Positions 28,490 to 36,992 of a DNA stretch of 39,816 nucleotides are shown one piece after another. The stretch is from a virus. Position 1 is the stretch's first letter. Each line of letters opens with the position of its first letter. Below the pieces are notes generated by a model that saw nothing but the letters and a program-made list of their open reading frames with translations, did not search any database and was not told where the DNA came from. The stretch covers positions 1 through 39,816 of IMG/VR virus record IMGVR_UViG_3300037248_000070, one strand, 5' to 3'. The translations under genes and the position numbers were made by a program.

Positions 28490-30159
28490 TGCCAACCGAT
28501 AACAGCATGCTGGGCACCATTCCGCCTGGAGTTGATCCGGGTCAGTGGCTCCAGACTCAGCGGCAGATGGCGCTCGCTCAGGCGTTGCAGGGAATGTCAC
28601 TGAGTCCGGCCAGCGCCGACCTGCAGCAGCCGGGCGGGGGTGGCAAGTATTATCAGGCCGCGCGCGTGCGCCCGATTACGGCGTTGTCGAAGCTCGCGGA
28701 AGCATTGATGGCGAAGCGTGGGTTCAATCAGGCGATGCCGCAGATGCAGCAGCAGTACTCACAGGGTATGCAGGCGTTTGCGCCGGGCGGACAGTCGTCG
28801 TCTCAGGGAGATCCTGCATCGTCTCAAGTGGGGCCCTTGCCGTCTCAGCAACCGCCCATGTCGTCTCAGCGTGCGCCCGCCCCGATGGGTCAGCCTCAGA
28901 CCTCTCCGCAGAATCCCATGAATCCGGTCGGGCTCCCGCCAGCGGTCGCCATGCGCATGTACATGAGCGATCCGGCGAAGTATGGAGAGCTGCTCGCGGG
29001 CACACCGGAATGGCGCACAGCTCTCGCAGCAAGCGGCGGCGACCAGGCGAAAGCAATGCACATGCTGCAGATGGAGGCCGCAAAGAAGAGCCAGACGGAC
29101 CTGCGCAGCGGCGGCATGCTCGTCGATCCGAGTGGTCGCGTCATCACGCGGGCGCCGAATCTGCCGCCGGGGTTCGAGCCTCAATTTGATCAGGCCGGAA
29201 AATACGTTGGCACTCAGCCCGCGCCCGGCCTCATCGCCGGTCAAGCTGCCGAAGCAGGGGCCACCACTGCCGCGCGCGAGCAGAATACTCCCCGCATGAT
29301 CCCTCAGGGCGGGGGTGTCGAAGCTTTGGGGTATCCGCCGACATCACCCGCCATGAGACAGCCGGGCTCAACGCCCCAGTATTTCCCCGGTGGGCCTCCT
29401 CAGGCGCCGATCCCTCAAGCTCCGCCGTCGTCGCGCGGCGCGACCTCTCCCCAGTCGCCCTCGGGGACGGGCGGAATGTGGGACAACATCCCCAAGCTAG
29501 CCGTGCCCAATACCCCTGGGCAGACCACGGACACCTTCCACTCTCAGCTCCTCAAGGATGCGGCGGCGAAGCACGAGGAGTTGGTCAATAAGTACGGTTC
29601 CGACGCCGACCTCGCGGATGCGCGTATTGCCTTCAACAAAGAGGCGCTCGGCGTTCTCAATGGCGCTGAAACCGGACCGTTGTCCGATGAGCTGACTAAG
29701 TTGCGCGCCAAGGCTCAGGAACTCGGTGTACCTCCCTCCTGGATCCCGGGCAGCGACACCGTCGCCGACACTCAGTTGCTCAAAAAATTCGCCCTGCGCA
29801 ATCCGCTGTTGAATCTGAAACCAACGTTCGGCGGCCGCCCTGCGGCATCTGAATTCCAGATCCTGGCGAACGATGCCAGCCCGTCCGCGAGTCAGATGAA
29901 GCCTGTGTTCGCGCGCTTGGCTACTCTCGACACTCAGCAGGCCGAATATACGAAGCAAAAGGCGGAAGACTATGGCACCTATGTCAGCAAGGGCGGCGAT
30001 CCGATGCGTTTCGAGAGTTGGTACGCGAATCGCAAGCCGCTCGCCAACTACTTCGCCCAGCAGGCGACACCGGCGGCAGCGCTCGCACGGCTAAAGAAGC
30101 GCCCCGAGACCCTCTCTGACTTCAAGGCGGCCTTCGGCTGGGATCCCACGGCACGATAA
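28489..30159 (+). CDS. Putative ejection/virion protein, 556 aa
   Basis: The ATG overlapping the previous stop is preferred over one nine codons upstream. The N-terminal 190 residues are Gln/Pro/Ser/Met-rich. MRMYMSDPAKYGELLAGTPE (about 156-175) starts a helical region, a second Pro-rich linker (about 280-330) follows, and the C-terminal 220 residues are helical (TDTFHSQLLKDAAAKHEELV; RFESWYANRKPLANYFAQQA). Large helical proteins at this place in short-tailed phages are often ejected with DNA. No enzyme motif is seen. Confidence 0.6.
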   Translation: MPTDNSMLGTIPPGVDPGQWLQTQRQMALAQALQGMSLSPASADLQQPGGGGKYYQAARVRPITALSKLAEALMAKRGFNQAMPQMQQQYSQGMQAFAPGGQSSSQGDPASSQVGPLPSQQPPMSSQRAPAPMGQPQTSPQNPMNPVGLPPAVAMRMYMSDPAKYGELLAGTPEWRTALAASGGDQAKAMHMLQMEAAKKSQTDLRSGGMLVDPSGRVITRAPNLPPGFEPQFDQAGKYVGTQPAPGLIAGQAAEAGATTAAREQNTPRMIPQGGGVEALGYPPTSPAMRQPGSTPQYFPGGPPQAPIPQAPPSSRGATSPQSPSGTGGMWDNIPKLAVPNTPGQTTDTFHSQLLKDAAAKHEELVNKYGSDADLADARIAFNKEALGVLNGAETGPLSDELTKLRAKAQELGVPPSWIPGSDTVADTQLLKKFALRNPLLNLKPTFGGRPAASEFQILANDASPSASQMKPVFARLATLDTQQAEYTKQKAEDYGTYVSKGGDPMRFESWYANRKPLANYFAQQATPAAALARLKKRPETLSDFKAAFGWDPTAR

Positions 30160-31673
30160 TGGCAAATGAATACGACGACATACTCAACGCGCCGCAGCCG
30201 GAAGCCGCTGCGGCGAAGGGCGCGAACGCCTATGCAGATCTGATGCCGCAGCCAGCCAAGGAAGAGGGAGGGCCCTCGATTCCGCAGCAGCTGGGGCGTG
30301 GGGCCGGTCTCTCAGCTCGAGCTCTCATTGAGGGCGCTGCGGGACTGCCAATGATGGCCGCCGATGTCGGCCACAGCCTCTATTCGCTTGCTACCGATCC
30401 CCAGGCTCGAGAGGCGACGTGGCAGCAAATGCAACATCCGCGGCAATGGCTCACGTCGGATCCGAAGGCGCCGTCGCAACAATTCTCGCATGGCCTGGAT
30501 CCTTACCTGCCTCAGCCACAGACGGTGGGCGAGAAGATAATGAGTGTTGGGCTCGGCATGGAGGGTGGCGCGCTCGTGCCGCAGGTGCAGGTGCCAGGGT
30601 CTAAGGCCCCTGCCAACTTCCTGACCGCTGATCAGCAAAAGGCGCAACGGCTGGCTCAGTCGTTGCAGAAGGCACAGGATGCTGGGTTTGTCGTGCCACC
30701 CTCGACGACTAATCCAATTGTCGGTAATCGCATCCTGGAGACGATTGCGGGGAAGGAATCGACCCAGAATCAGGCACGCGTAATCAATCAAAATGCGCGT
30801 AATAATGCGGCCGCCGCAGACCTGGGATTGAAACCCGAGGTGTTTACGCCGGAAGCAGTGGCTGCCGTCAAACAAGAGGCTGGGCAGGGATTCGAGGCCG
30901 CTCGCAGCATTCCGACGATCACAACGGATGATCAGTATGTGAATGATCTGTCCTCAGTCCTCAAAGAGACGCATGGCTCAAACGCCTCTTTTCCCGGCTC
31001 GGCCAATCCGGATGTCGAACGCATCGTCGATACCTATCTGCAGCCGGAATTTACTGGGGATGCAGCGGTCTCGGCGATCAAATTACTGCGCGGGAAAGCG
31101 AGTGACGCCTATCGGCAGGGACACAGTGAGCTTGGAATAGCTTATAGAGGTGTTTCGAGCGCAATCGAGAATCAGCTCGATCGCGGGGCCCAGCAATCCG
31201 GCGGTCCCTATGCGGACCTCGTCCAAGCGATGCGACAGGCGCGTCAGACCTACGCCAAGGCCTCGACCATCGAGGATGCAATGGACGCCGCAGGTAATGT
31301 TTCCGGCACCAAGCTAGCGGCGGCATGGCGACGCAACGAGCCTCTCTCGGGTGGGACGCTACTCTCGGCCGAGCACGCGGTGAATTTCCCAAAAGCGAAC
31401 CTGGCGGCAAACTCTAGCAACATTCACCATCTGGATACATTCGGTACGCTATTAAGTGCAGGGATCGGGGAGCATGCGTTGGGGCCTGCGGGCATTGCGG
31501 CTGGCGCCGCATGGCCCGCAGCGCGTTATGGCGCGCGATCCTACCTTCTCAGTGGCGCTGGACAAGCGGGAGCGCGCCCGGGAATCGCGCCCTCCAAAGT
31601 TGTAGCCCTCGCCCGAGCGCTGGCTAGTCCCACTGTTGCGGCCGGCGCCGTCAATGATATCAACTCTCAATAG
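30159..31673 (+). CDS. Putative DNA ejection (internal virion) protein, 504 aa
   Basis: ATG overlaps the previous TAA. Ala/Gln/Gly-rich and mostly helical. ARALIEGAAGLPMMAADVGH (about 53-72) is a typical hydrophobic start seen in phage injection proteins, and the C-terminus has Gly/Ala-rich possible membrane segments (FGTLLSAGIGEHALGPAGIA then AGAAWPAARYGARS). Such proteins leave the capsid to form a channel in the host envelope. No lytic transglycosylase motif is visible. Confidence 0.65.
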   Translation: MANEYDDILNAPQPEAAAAKGANAYADLMPQPAKEEGGPSIPQQLGRGAGLSARALIEGAAGLPMMAADVGHSLYSLATDPQAREATWQQMQHPRQWLTSDPKAPSQQFSHGLDPYLPQPQTVGEKIMSVGLGMEGGALVPQVQVPGSKAPANFLTADQQKAQRLAQSLQKAQDAGFVVPPSTTNPIVGNRILETIAGKESTQNQARVINQNARNNAAAADLGLKPEVFTPEAVAAVKQEAGQGFEAARSIPTITTDDQYVNDLSSVLKETHGSNASFPGSANPDVERIVDTYLQPEFTGDAAVSAIKLLRGKASDAYRQGHSELGIAYRGVSSAIENQLDRGAQQSGGPYADLVQAMRQARQTYAKASTIEDAMDAAGNVSGTKLAAAWRRNEPLSGGTLLSAEHAVNFPKANLAANSSNIHHLDTFGTLLSAGIGEHALGPAGIAAGAAWPAARYGARSYLLSGAGQAGARPGIAPSKVVALARALASPTVAAGAVNDINSQ

Positions 31674-31680
31674 GTGACTC

Positions 31681-32625
31681 GTGCCCTGGAACGGTAGTGG
31701 AACATACACAAGAGGATATGCAAGCTGGGGCAACGATGCCAACTCCGGTCTCCCCATCTCTTCCACCAAGTTCGATCTTGAGGATAATGACTTCGCGGCA
31801 GGTATCCAGAATTGTCTCACGATCGATGGCCAGAACATCCCCAATGCTACCCTCAATTGGAAGCAGCAGCTCAATCTGACTCGCGCGACGGATGGCAATA
31901 TTACGCTATGGGGGAGGACTGGCGGATCAAACAATCCAGCGCTGACATTCTCCGTAGCGGATGCGACAGGAGTCGCATTCACTTTATCTACCGCACAGCA
32001 GATTTCCTTCGCGACGGGTGGTTCTACGCGTCTAACAATCAGTGGCACTGGAACTGTCAATATTCCCGTCCCGACCTCTGGATTTGCCCTGACGGTCAAT
32101 GGTCATGCCAACTCGCCGGCTGCGGTTTTCCAAGGATCTGGTACATCCGGGCAGTCCATTGGCGCCACTGTATTGGCAGGCACCACCTCTGCGGATGTGG
32201 CTTTCAATGTGTTTAATTCTTCAGGAGGTACGGAGTATTTTCAGGTTCGGGGTGATGGACTAACACAGGCTATCGATCAAGGAGGGACTCTACAGGATGT
32301 TGGATGGCGTGGAACACCCACAAATACTCAATCGTCTAACTACACACTACAGTTGTCTGACAGAGGAAAGACTGTAGTTTTGAATGGATCTACTGGACAG
32401 ACTTTGACGGTTCCCAATGGAATTTTTTCAGCTGGTGATGTTGTGAGCGTGCTTGTCAGCAACGGCACTAATACCTACACCATCGTTCAGGGAACTGGCG
32501 TCAATCTATATTGGGCTGGAAATGGCGTCACTTCAGGAAATAGAACTCTGAGTAGCATAGGTTTGGCAACGATCATTTTTCAACTCTCAAACACTGCCAT
32601 CATATCCGGTGCCGGCCTCTCATGA
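31681..32625 (+). CDS. Tail fibre / receptor-binding protein, 314 aa
   Basis: GTG start with AGGTGAC just upstream. MPWNGSGTYTRGYASWGNDA then FDLEDNDFAAGIQNCLTIDG is the conserved N-terminal anchor of many short-tailed phage fibres. The rest is beta-rich (Thr, Gly, Ser, Val), ending in a repeat-like region (GQTLTVPNGIFSAGDVVSVL). Coupled by ATGA to the Gly-rich protein that probably sits at its tip. Confidence 0.85.
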   Translation: MPWNGSGTYTRGYASWGNDANSGLPISSTKFDLEDNDFAAGIQNCLTIDGQNIPNATLNWKQQLNLTRATDGNITLWGRTGGSNNPALTFSVADATGVAFTLSTAQQISFATGGSTRLTISGTGTVNIPVPTSGFALTVNGHANSPAAVFQGSGTSGQSIGATVLAGTTSADVAFNVFNSSGGTEYFQVRGDGLTQAIDQGGTLQDVGWRGTPTNTQSSNYTLQLSDRGKTVVLNGSTGQTLTVPNGIFSAGDVVSVLVSNGTNTYTIVQGTGVNLYWAGNGVTSGNRTLSSIGLATIIFQLSNTAIISGAGLS

Positions 32626-33248
32626 CAGGCATATTGAATATGATGTTGGGATCTAAAGGAACCTTCCAGCCTGTTACGCATACGTTCAACAGTAATGGAT
32701 CATTCACCGAAACCATTCCTGGCAATGCTTCTAACGTAGTCGTCGAGGTGTGGGGATCCACCGGTGGTGGTGGGGGCACAAGCACGGGCGGTGGCGGTGG
32801 CGGTGGCGTCGGCGGATATAGCCGAACATCTATATCCGTAGTGGGCAATGCGGGTAAGACGCTGGCTGTCATAGGCGGGGCTGCAGGCGCTGCGGGCACG
32901 AACAACATATCTCCCACCAATGGAGGTAATGGAACAGCCTCTTCAGTGAGTAGCGGCACCTTCGCCATTACGACCATGACGGGTAATGGGGGATCTGGCG
33001 GAGTGGCGAGCGTCTCAGGGGGCGGCGCGGGGGGTGCCGGGGGCACGGCGAGCGGTGGCACTGCCGCCAATACGACAGGCGGAACAGGTACCGCAGGGAG
33101 CGGTCCAGGGCAAGCCGGTGGGCCCGGAGCGTCTGGGACGGTCGGCATCAATGGCACTGGAGCCAATGGTGGAATGGGCGGCTCGTCGTCGCCCAACATA
33201 AACCCGACTGCAGGTCACGATGGGCTCGTAATATTCCGATATACATAG
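32622..33248 (+). CDS. Gly-rich fibre-tip adhesin, 208 aa
   Basis: The first 40 residues (FQPVTHTFNSNGSFTETIPG, then NASNVVVEVWGSTGGGG) are the beta module that precedes Gly-rich domains; the remainder is GGxG-rich. It shares this plan with the protein at 12651-13571. As the gene after the fibre, it probably gives host specificity, like Gly-rich tip adhesins of T-even phages. Coding DNA has low third-position complexity, and such genes diversify by recombination. Confidence 0.75.
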   Translation: MTGILNMMLGSKGTFQPVTHTFNSNGSFTETIPGNASNVVVEVWGSTGGGGGTSTGGGGGGGVGGYSRTSISVVGNAGKTLAVIGGAAGAAGTNNISPTNGGNGTASSVSSGTFAITTMTGNGGSGGVASVSGGGAGGAGGTASGGTAANTTGGTGTAGSGPGQAGGPGASGTVGINGTGANGGMGGSSSPNINPTAGHDGLVIFRYT

Positions 33249-33317
33249 CTCGGTAGACCTCAAGCTCACGCTATATTACGCTGTCGCGCAGTCCAGACGG
33301 GCCCGCCCAGGAGTCTC

Positions 33318-33767
33318 ATGAGCGCGCAGACGATCTTCAGCGACCTTTCTCGACCTGTGTCGGTTCCGGCTCAACATCCCGAACACAAATCCCTGCTGGA
33401 CCAGGCCGCGACGATCCTCTGGAAAGCCTGCGGCGTCTTTGAACGCCACAGCAATGAGATGCGTGACCACCGGGAACGGGGACCCGATCCGGATTACGCA
33501 CCTCGTACCGCCCTCCATATCGGCTCGTACTACGAAAGGCCCCCATCATGGCAAAAGTGGATCCTGACCATCGTCGCGGGCCTGATCCCTTTGGGGATTG
33601 CCGGAGTCATCTGGGAGCAGTCATTGGTGAACTCGCGTCTATCGTCGATCGAGACGAGGCAGATCGACAGCGAGGGGGCGAGACAGCAAGACAAGGAGGC
33701 GATGCTGCAGAGGATGCGGGCCGAGGAGGAGCGAACGTCCCGCCTCGAAGCCAAGGTGTTCCACTAA
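33318..33767 (+). CDS. Single-TM coiled-coil membrane protein, 149 aa (lysis region)
   Basis: AGGAG lies 5 nt before the ATG. Residues 1-77 are soluble and charged, 78-98 (WQKWILTIVAGLIPLGIAGV) are a transmembrane helix, and 103-145 a charged coiled coil. This recalls inner-membrane spanin subunits, though the long cytoplasmic N-terminus is unusual. The next gene starts inside it in another frame. First gene of the lysis region. Confidence 0.65.
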   Translation: MSAQTIFSDLSRPVSVPAQHPEHKSLLDQAATILWKACGVFERHSNEMRDHRERGPDPDYAPRTALHIGSYYERPPSWQKWILTIVAGLIPLGIAGVIWEQSLVNSRLSSIETRQIDSEGARQQDKEAMLQRMRAEEERTSRLEAKVFH

Positions 33768-34123
33768 CTCAGGTCCATCCGGAGAACTGCACGACGGTCA
33801 GCGGAGCTCAGGGCGGCCTCACGAACGTCAACAACGTGCGCTTCGGCTTCGAGGGCGCCACCTTGCTCGTGATCATCATCCTGGCCGTCGTGATCGGTGC
33901 CTGTGGCGTCGTGATGGGTCTGGATATCGCCGAGCGGGCGCAAATGGAGAGAGCGTTCGAAAGCCTCGACCGGCAGTATAGAATGACCGAACTGAAGCTC
34001 GACGACTGGACGGTTGTCGCGCACCGGGCCGGGCTCGTACTACCAGGAGACTACACGCGTGGTCCGCAGGGCAATCCTGACGCTGAATCGTTCAAACAGA
34101 CTAAACCCTCTGAAAGGAAATGA
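33548..34123 (+). CDS. Overlapping-frame membrane protein (possible second lysis/spanin gene), up to 191 aa
   Basis: The frame opens at ATG 33548, with AAGG 8 nt upstream, inside the preceding gene; the first 73 residues (Arg/Asp/Gly-rich) could be a frame shadow. From about residue 97 (VRFGFEGATLLVIIILAVVI then GACGV) there is a convincing TM helix followed by a coiled-coil-like segment (AERAQMERAFESLDRQYRMT). A GTG at 33836 would give 95 aa without the overlap. VIGAC loosely resembles a lipobox. Overlapping inner- and outer-membrane spanin genes exist in other phages, but this pair is not proved. Confidence 0.5.
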   Translation: MAKVDPDHRRGPDPFGDCRSHLGAVIGELASIVDRDEADRQRGGETARQGGDAAEDAGRGGANVPPRSQGVPLTQVHPENCTTVSGAQGGLTNVNNVRFGFEGATLLVIIILAVVIGACGVVMGLDIAERAQMERAFESLDRQYRMTELKLDDWTVVAHRAGLVLPGDYTRGPQGNPDAESFKQTKPSERK

Positions 34124-34124
34124 C

Positions 34125-34340
34125 ATGGGCGCCGGCGGCGTAATACAACAGTCCATACATGAGAAAATCGCGATCCTGATTCCGGTCGTGATGAATTCGT
34201 GTTTCTACCCCACCAATTCCGGAGCTCGAGACCGCATAGAGCAGATCTCTGTCAAAGGCTCGATCAAGGGTGACCAGGACGACCTCGAGTTCCTCGGTCG
34301 TCTCATCGTCGAGGCTACCAGACCTAGACCTAAGGATTGA
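34125..34340 (+). CDS. Hypothetical protein, 71 aa
   Basis: ATG chosen for AAAGGA about 8 nt upstream; the longer frame overlaps the previous gene. Sequence GAGGVIQQSIHEKIAILIPV then an Arg/Asp-rich half. It has no TM helix long enough to be sure of. No family is recognised. Confidence 0.55.
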   Translation: MGAGGVIQQSIHEKIAILIPVVMNSCFYPTNSGARDRIEQISVKGSIKGDQDDLEFLGRLIVEATRPRPKD

Positions 34341-34343
34341 CCC

Positions 34344-34622
34344 ATGGAGGCCCTGATGTGGGGCCTAGGGATCATCGTCTCCATAGAGACCATGATATTG
34401 GGATTCATCGCCACTCGGCTCTACGCGGTGAGTGATCAGCTCGCATCCCTTAGCCGGCAAGTGACAGCTGTCGATAAGGACATGGAGCGGTGTAAGCAGG
34501 ATATTGGGACGCACGACACCGGGATCCGCGGCGCGTTCCATGCGCAGGCAAAAGTCATCGATACGCTCGAGAAGCGGGTGGCGATCACTGAGATACTCGA
34601 AGAGAGGGCCAAAAAACTATGA
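34344..34622 (+). CDS. N-terminal TM coiled-coil protein, 92 aa (spanin-like)
   Basis: Residues about 3-28 (ALMWGLGIIVSIETMILGFI) are a membrane helix at the N-terminus; 32-88 are a charged coiled coil (DQLASLSRQVTAVDKDMERC). That plan fits an i-spanin or a similar lysis accessory protein. Its stop overlaps the next micro-ORF (ATGA), then the lysozyme. Confidence 0.6.
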   Translation: MEALMWGLGIIVSIETMILGFIATRLYAVSDQLASLSRQVTAVDKDMERCKQDIGTHDTGIRGAFHAQAKVIDTLEKRVAITEILEERAKKL

Positions 34623-34693
34623 AGTGGGGAGTGTTCGGGCCAACTCACGTAATCGTGCACCAGGACAATGGGCGCGGAGGGTATGACGCGTGA
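34619..34693 (+). CDS. Micro-ORF coupled to lysozyme, 24 aa
   Basis: ATG overlaps the upstream stop (ATGA) and TGA overlaps the lysozyme GTG (GTGA). Reads MKWGVFGPTHVIVHQDNGRG plus four residues. Too short for a family call; a coupling peptide or small functional protein. It contains GGAGGG at 34677-34682, which is the lysozyme ribosome site. Confidence 0.5.
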   Translation: MKWGVFGPTHVIVHQDNGRGGYDA

Positions 34694-35121
34694 AACTCTC
34701 ACCCCTCGGTCTCGCCATACTCTGTTTCGCCGAGACCTTCGAGGCGCATGCATACCTCGACTCTGGAGGCGTCTGGACGATCGGATACGGTCATACCGGG
34801 GACGTGCACCAGGGGATGACCTGCACGATGGAGCAGGCCAAGGAATGGCTACGGCAGGATCTGCAACGGTTTGAGCAGGCCGTTGGGCTCCTCGTACACG
34901 TGCCGCTTACGCAAACGCAATTCGACGCGCTCGTGATCTTCTCTTTCAACGTCGGCACCGGAGCGCGAGGCCTGGGCGGATCGACGCTGCTGAAATTCCT
35001 CAATGCGGACGACACGACGTCGGCTGCGGAGCAGTTTCAGAAATGGGATGAGGTGAGGGGGATTGAGAATGCGGGACTGGAGCGTCGGCGCCAGTTGGAG
35101 AAAGCTCTATTCCTGACATAG
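34690..35121 (+). CDS. Endolysin, GH24 lysozyme, 143 aa
   Basis: Catalytic Glu15, Asp24 and Thr30 match T4 lysozyme spacing (E-x8-D-x5-T) in AETFEAHAYLDSGGVWTIGY. The family blocks LTQTQFDALVIFSFNVGTGA and ENAGLERRRQLEKALF follow. It cleaves the MurNAc-GlcNAc bond of peptidoglycan from within. No clear signal peptide or SAR helix, so it should depend on a holin, supplied by the next gene. GTG start with GGAGGG 8-9 nt upstream. Confidence 0.93.
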   Translation: MKLSPLGLAILCFAETFEAHAYLDSGGVWTIGYGHTGDVHQGMTCTMEQAKEWLRQDLQRFEQAVGLLVHVPLTQTQFDALVIFSFNVGTGARGLGGSTLLKFLNADDTTSAAEQFQKWDEVRGIENAGLERRRQLEKALFLT

Positions 35122-35198
35122 TTACTGCTACCGGGGCTTGCTTTGCCTTGAGCTGGCGCACAGACTGCATCCTCATCTGAGCAGTCGGGTACACGCGC

Positions 35199-35720
35199 AT
35201 GAATTTGGCAAAAGACGCGCTGCATGTTCTGCAGACCGTGGCGCCGACGATCGCTAGGGCGACCCTTGGCCCCTTCGGAGGCCTCGCAGCGACCGCGCTC
35301 TCTGCGATCCTGGGCACGCCTCCGACCGATGACCAAGCCACCTCAGCAGCGCTCGTGGCGGCCACTCCAGATCAATTGTCATCCATCAAGAAGGCCGAGC
35401 AGGACTTCCAGGTCCAGATGAGCACGCTCGGGATCCAGGACGACAAGCTCATCTACGATGACATCGCGAACGCCCGAGCGCGCGAGGTGGCGTTGAAGGA
35501 TGGCACGCCGGCGATCCTCGCCTATGCGATCACCATCGGATTTTTTGGTGTTCTCGGCGTGATGATCTGGAACGGCAAGCCGGCCGTGGGCGGGGATGCG
35601 CTTCTGGTGATGCTCGGCTCACTCGGCACAGCCTGGGCCGGAGTGGTCAGTTTCTATTTCGGCTCCTCGCTCGGTAGCGCAAAAAAGGACAGCGCGCTCG
35701 CGGCGGCGGCGGCCAAATGA
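35199..35720 (+). CDS. Holin, GTA-type 3TM family, 173 aa
   Basis: N-terminal Ala-rich hydrophobic region (about 12-40), a charged helical middle (IKKAEQDFQVQMSTLGIQDD; ANARAREVALKDG), then two hydrophobic helices (PAILAYAITIGFFGVLGVMI; LLVMLGSLGTAWAGVVSFYF) and the conserved end FYFGSSLGSAKKDSAL. This is the 3TM holin signature first known from gene transfer agents. It would permeabilise the inner membrane to release the lysozyme. A 77-nt gap separates it from the lysozyme. Confidence 0.85.
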   Translation: MNLAKDALHVLQTVAPTIARATLGPFGGLAATALSAILGTPPTDDQATSAALVAATPDQLSSIKKAEQDFQVQMSTLGIQDDKLIYDDIANARAREVALKDGTPAILAYAITIGFFGVLGVMIWNGKPAVGGDALLVMLGSLGTAWAGVVSFYFGSSLGSAKKDSALAAAAAK

Positions 35721-36031
35721 TCGGCTTGGCGCTCTTCGTGGTCCTAGTCGTCCTGCCGATCGTGCTCGCCGGCCGCTCCTCCTGGTGCTTTAAGGTGGCC
35801 CTAGGCTGGGATGTCCTAGCATCCGCCTACCTCAATGGTCGCCCCGGCGAAACCCTCTCCGGACGCGCCGGCACTGCGCAGGCCCAAGGCAAGTTGCGTG
35901 GCCGCATCCTTGCCCCGATCATCAACGCTATCATGCTCAATCCTCAGCATTGCCGTAATGCCGTCCGAGGCGACATACTGCGCGCCCAGTCTGTCATCGC
36001 CGACGACGTGTGCCCACCAAAAATCAGCTGA
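35717..36031 (+). CDS. Small membrane protein of the lysis region, 104 aa
   Basis: ATG overlaps the holin stop. An N-terminal TM helix (LALFVVLVVLPIVLAGRSSW) is followed by a soluble part with GRPGETLSGRAGTAQAQGKL and NPQHCRNAVRGD. Related proteins accompany lysis genes in other phages, as I recall. A lysis accessory role is likely but unproved. Confidence 0.65.
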   Translation: MIGLALFVVLVVLPIVLAGRSSWCFKVALGWDVLASAYLNGRPGETLSGRAGTAQAQGKLRGRILAPIINAIMLNPQHCRNAVRGDILRAQSVIADDVCPPKIS

Positions 36032-36309
36032 ATGCGCGCAAAGAGCTGATCCAGGCTCTGCGCGGTATCGAGATCAGCGCTTGGATAATCCAGGGGCCGG
36101 CTGATTTAGTGCTTCGGTTCTGGTGCGATCGACACCATGACTACTGTTGGATGTTGGTATCCAATCTGATACACGACCACGAATTCTGCCGAGAGACCAA
36201 TACGCCAATGGCGAAGACATTCGACGAAGTGCGGCACGCGATCAATCTCCGACACGGTACCGGCTCCATCGTATTACCCCCAGTGTTGCAACCAAGAGGT
36301 GATTCATGA
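36010..36309 (+). CDS. Hypothetical protein, 99 aa
   Basis: GTG start lies 22 nt inside the previous gene; the ATGA-type overlap with the next gene supports the reading frame. Sequence NQLNARKELIQALRGIEISA, with a Trp/Cys/His-rich middle (LRFWCDRHHDYCWM). No family is recognised. Confidence 0.55.
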   Translation: MPTKNQLNARKELIQALRGIEISAWIIQGPADLVLRFWCDRHHDYCWMLVSNLIHDHEFCRETNTPMAKTFDEVRHAINLRHGTGSIVLPPVLQPRGDS

Positions 36310-36683
36310 CCACTTTTACTCCCCTGATCAAGGGGTTGTCCTTCACGCTATCGACGACTGATACCACGGGCGCACCTCTGCCGACGGGCGAGACGGAGTC
36401 GGCGGCTACGATTGGAATTCGTCTCGATGGCGATACGACGCATGCTACCGGTAACTATCAGTTCGTGGTACCGCTCGCGGCGGGCGTTACCAGCGTCACT
36501 CCGGCGCAGATCGCGGCCGTTCTCGGCAAGCCTCTGGCACCAGGCAATTACTGGGCCGCCGTGGATCAGACTGATACGCTTGGTGCAGCTCAGGCTACCA
36601 GCGCATGGACCGCGGAAATTCCGTTTTCGATTCCTCAGCCTGTCGTGCAGCCGAGTCCGCCCACTGGTTTTTCGATTGCTTAG
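36306..36683 (+). CDS. Ig/fibronectin-like beta protein, 125 aa
   Basis: ATG overlaps the upstream stop. Thr/Ala/Pro/Val-rich with alternating strands (NYQFVVPLAAGVTSVTPAQI; GNYWAAVDQTDTLGAAQATS), like a single beta-sandwich domain. Last gene of the late operon; a virion accessory or surface-binding domain is plausible. Confidence 0.6.
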   Translation: MTTFTPLIKGLSFTLSTTDTTGAPLPTGETESAATIGIRLDGDTTHATGNYQFVVPLAAGVTSVTPAQIAAVLGKPLAPGNYWAAVDQTDTLGAAQATSAWTAEIPFSIPQPVVQPSPPTGFSIA

Positions 36684-36806
36684 TGGCTTGGCTAGGCTAT
36701 TGGTTTTTTGGTAGATCCAAGCCCACGTGTCAACTCAACACTGAGTAGTAGATGCGTGCGTTGATTGCTCGGGGCTCAAATACGCCGTTAAATCCCGATA
36801 AGGGTG

Positions 36807-36831
36807 CGCCCGGCTGATCACCGGGCGTTTT
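36807..36831 (+). terminator. Rho-independent terminator of the late operon
   Basis: Perfect 7-bp stem CGCCCGG (36807-36813) / CCGGGCG (36821-36827), 7-nt loop, then TTTT. It stands about 125 bp after the last late gene. The opposite strand lacks a T run, so it is directional. The 147 bp between gene and micro-ORF hold nothing else I can support. Confidence 0.75.
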
Positions 36832-36887
36832 CATGGCGCCGTCAGTCCCTTGGCCTGAATCTCGCTCTCGATCTGATCATCATTCAT
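36831..36887 (-). pseudogene. Truncated Gp49-like protein remnant, 18 aa
   Basis: Reads MNDDQIESEIQAKGLTAP and then stops. This matches the start of the Gp49-like phage family (typically about 90-100 aa, continuing PRVTP). The third of three in-frame ATGs has AGGAG 6 nt upstream. No continuation of the family is seen in any frame beyond the stop, so it is a decayed gene or a retained leader peptide. It is the last item of the leftward operon and abuts the late terminator. Confidence 0.6.
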
Positions 36888-36992
36888 CATCATCTCCTGT
36901 GTTGAAAGTTAACCGGACGCACTAAAGTCATCTCAAATGCGGTAGCAACGCCGGCATCTGGCGGTGTTGGCTGCGTACCGGCTCATGGATGC

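Noticed and set aside
32600-33199. Pro-rich antisense ORF over the second Gly-rich gene
   Set aside because: Same artefact of GGN codons.
33700-33800. Programmed -1 frameshift joining the two lysis-region frames
   Set aside because: No slippery heptamer near the stop; an internal start explains the second frame better.
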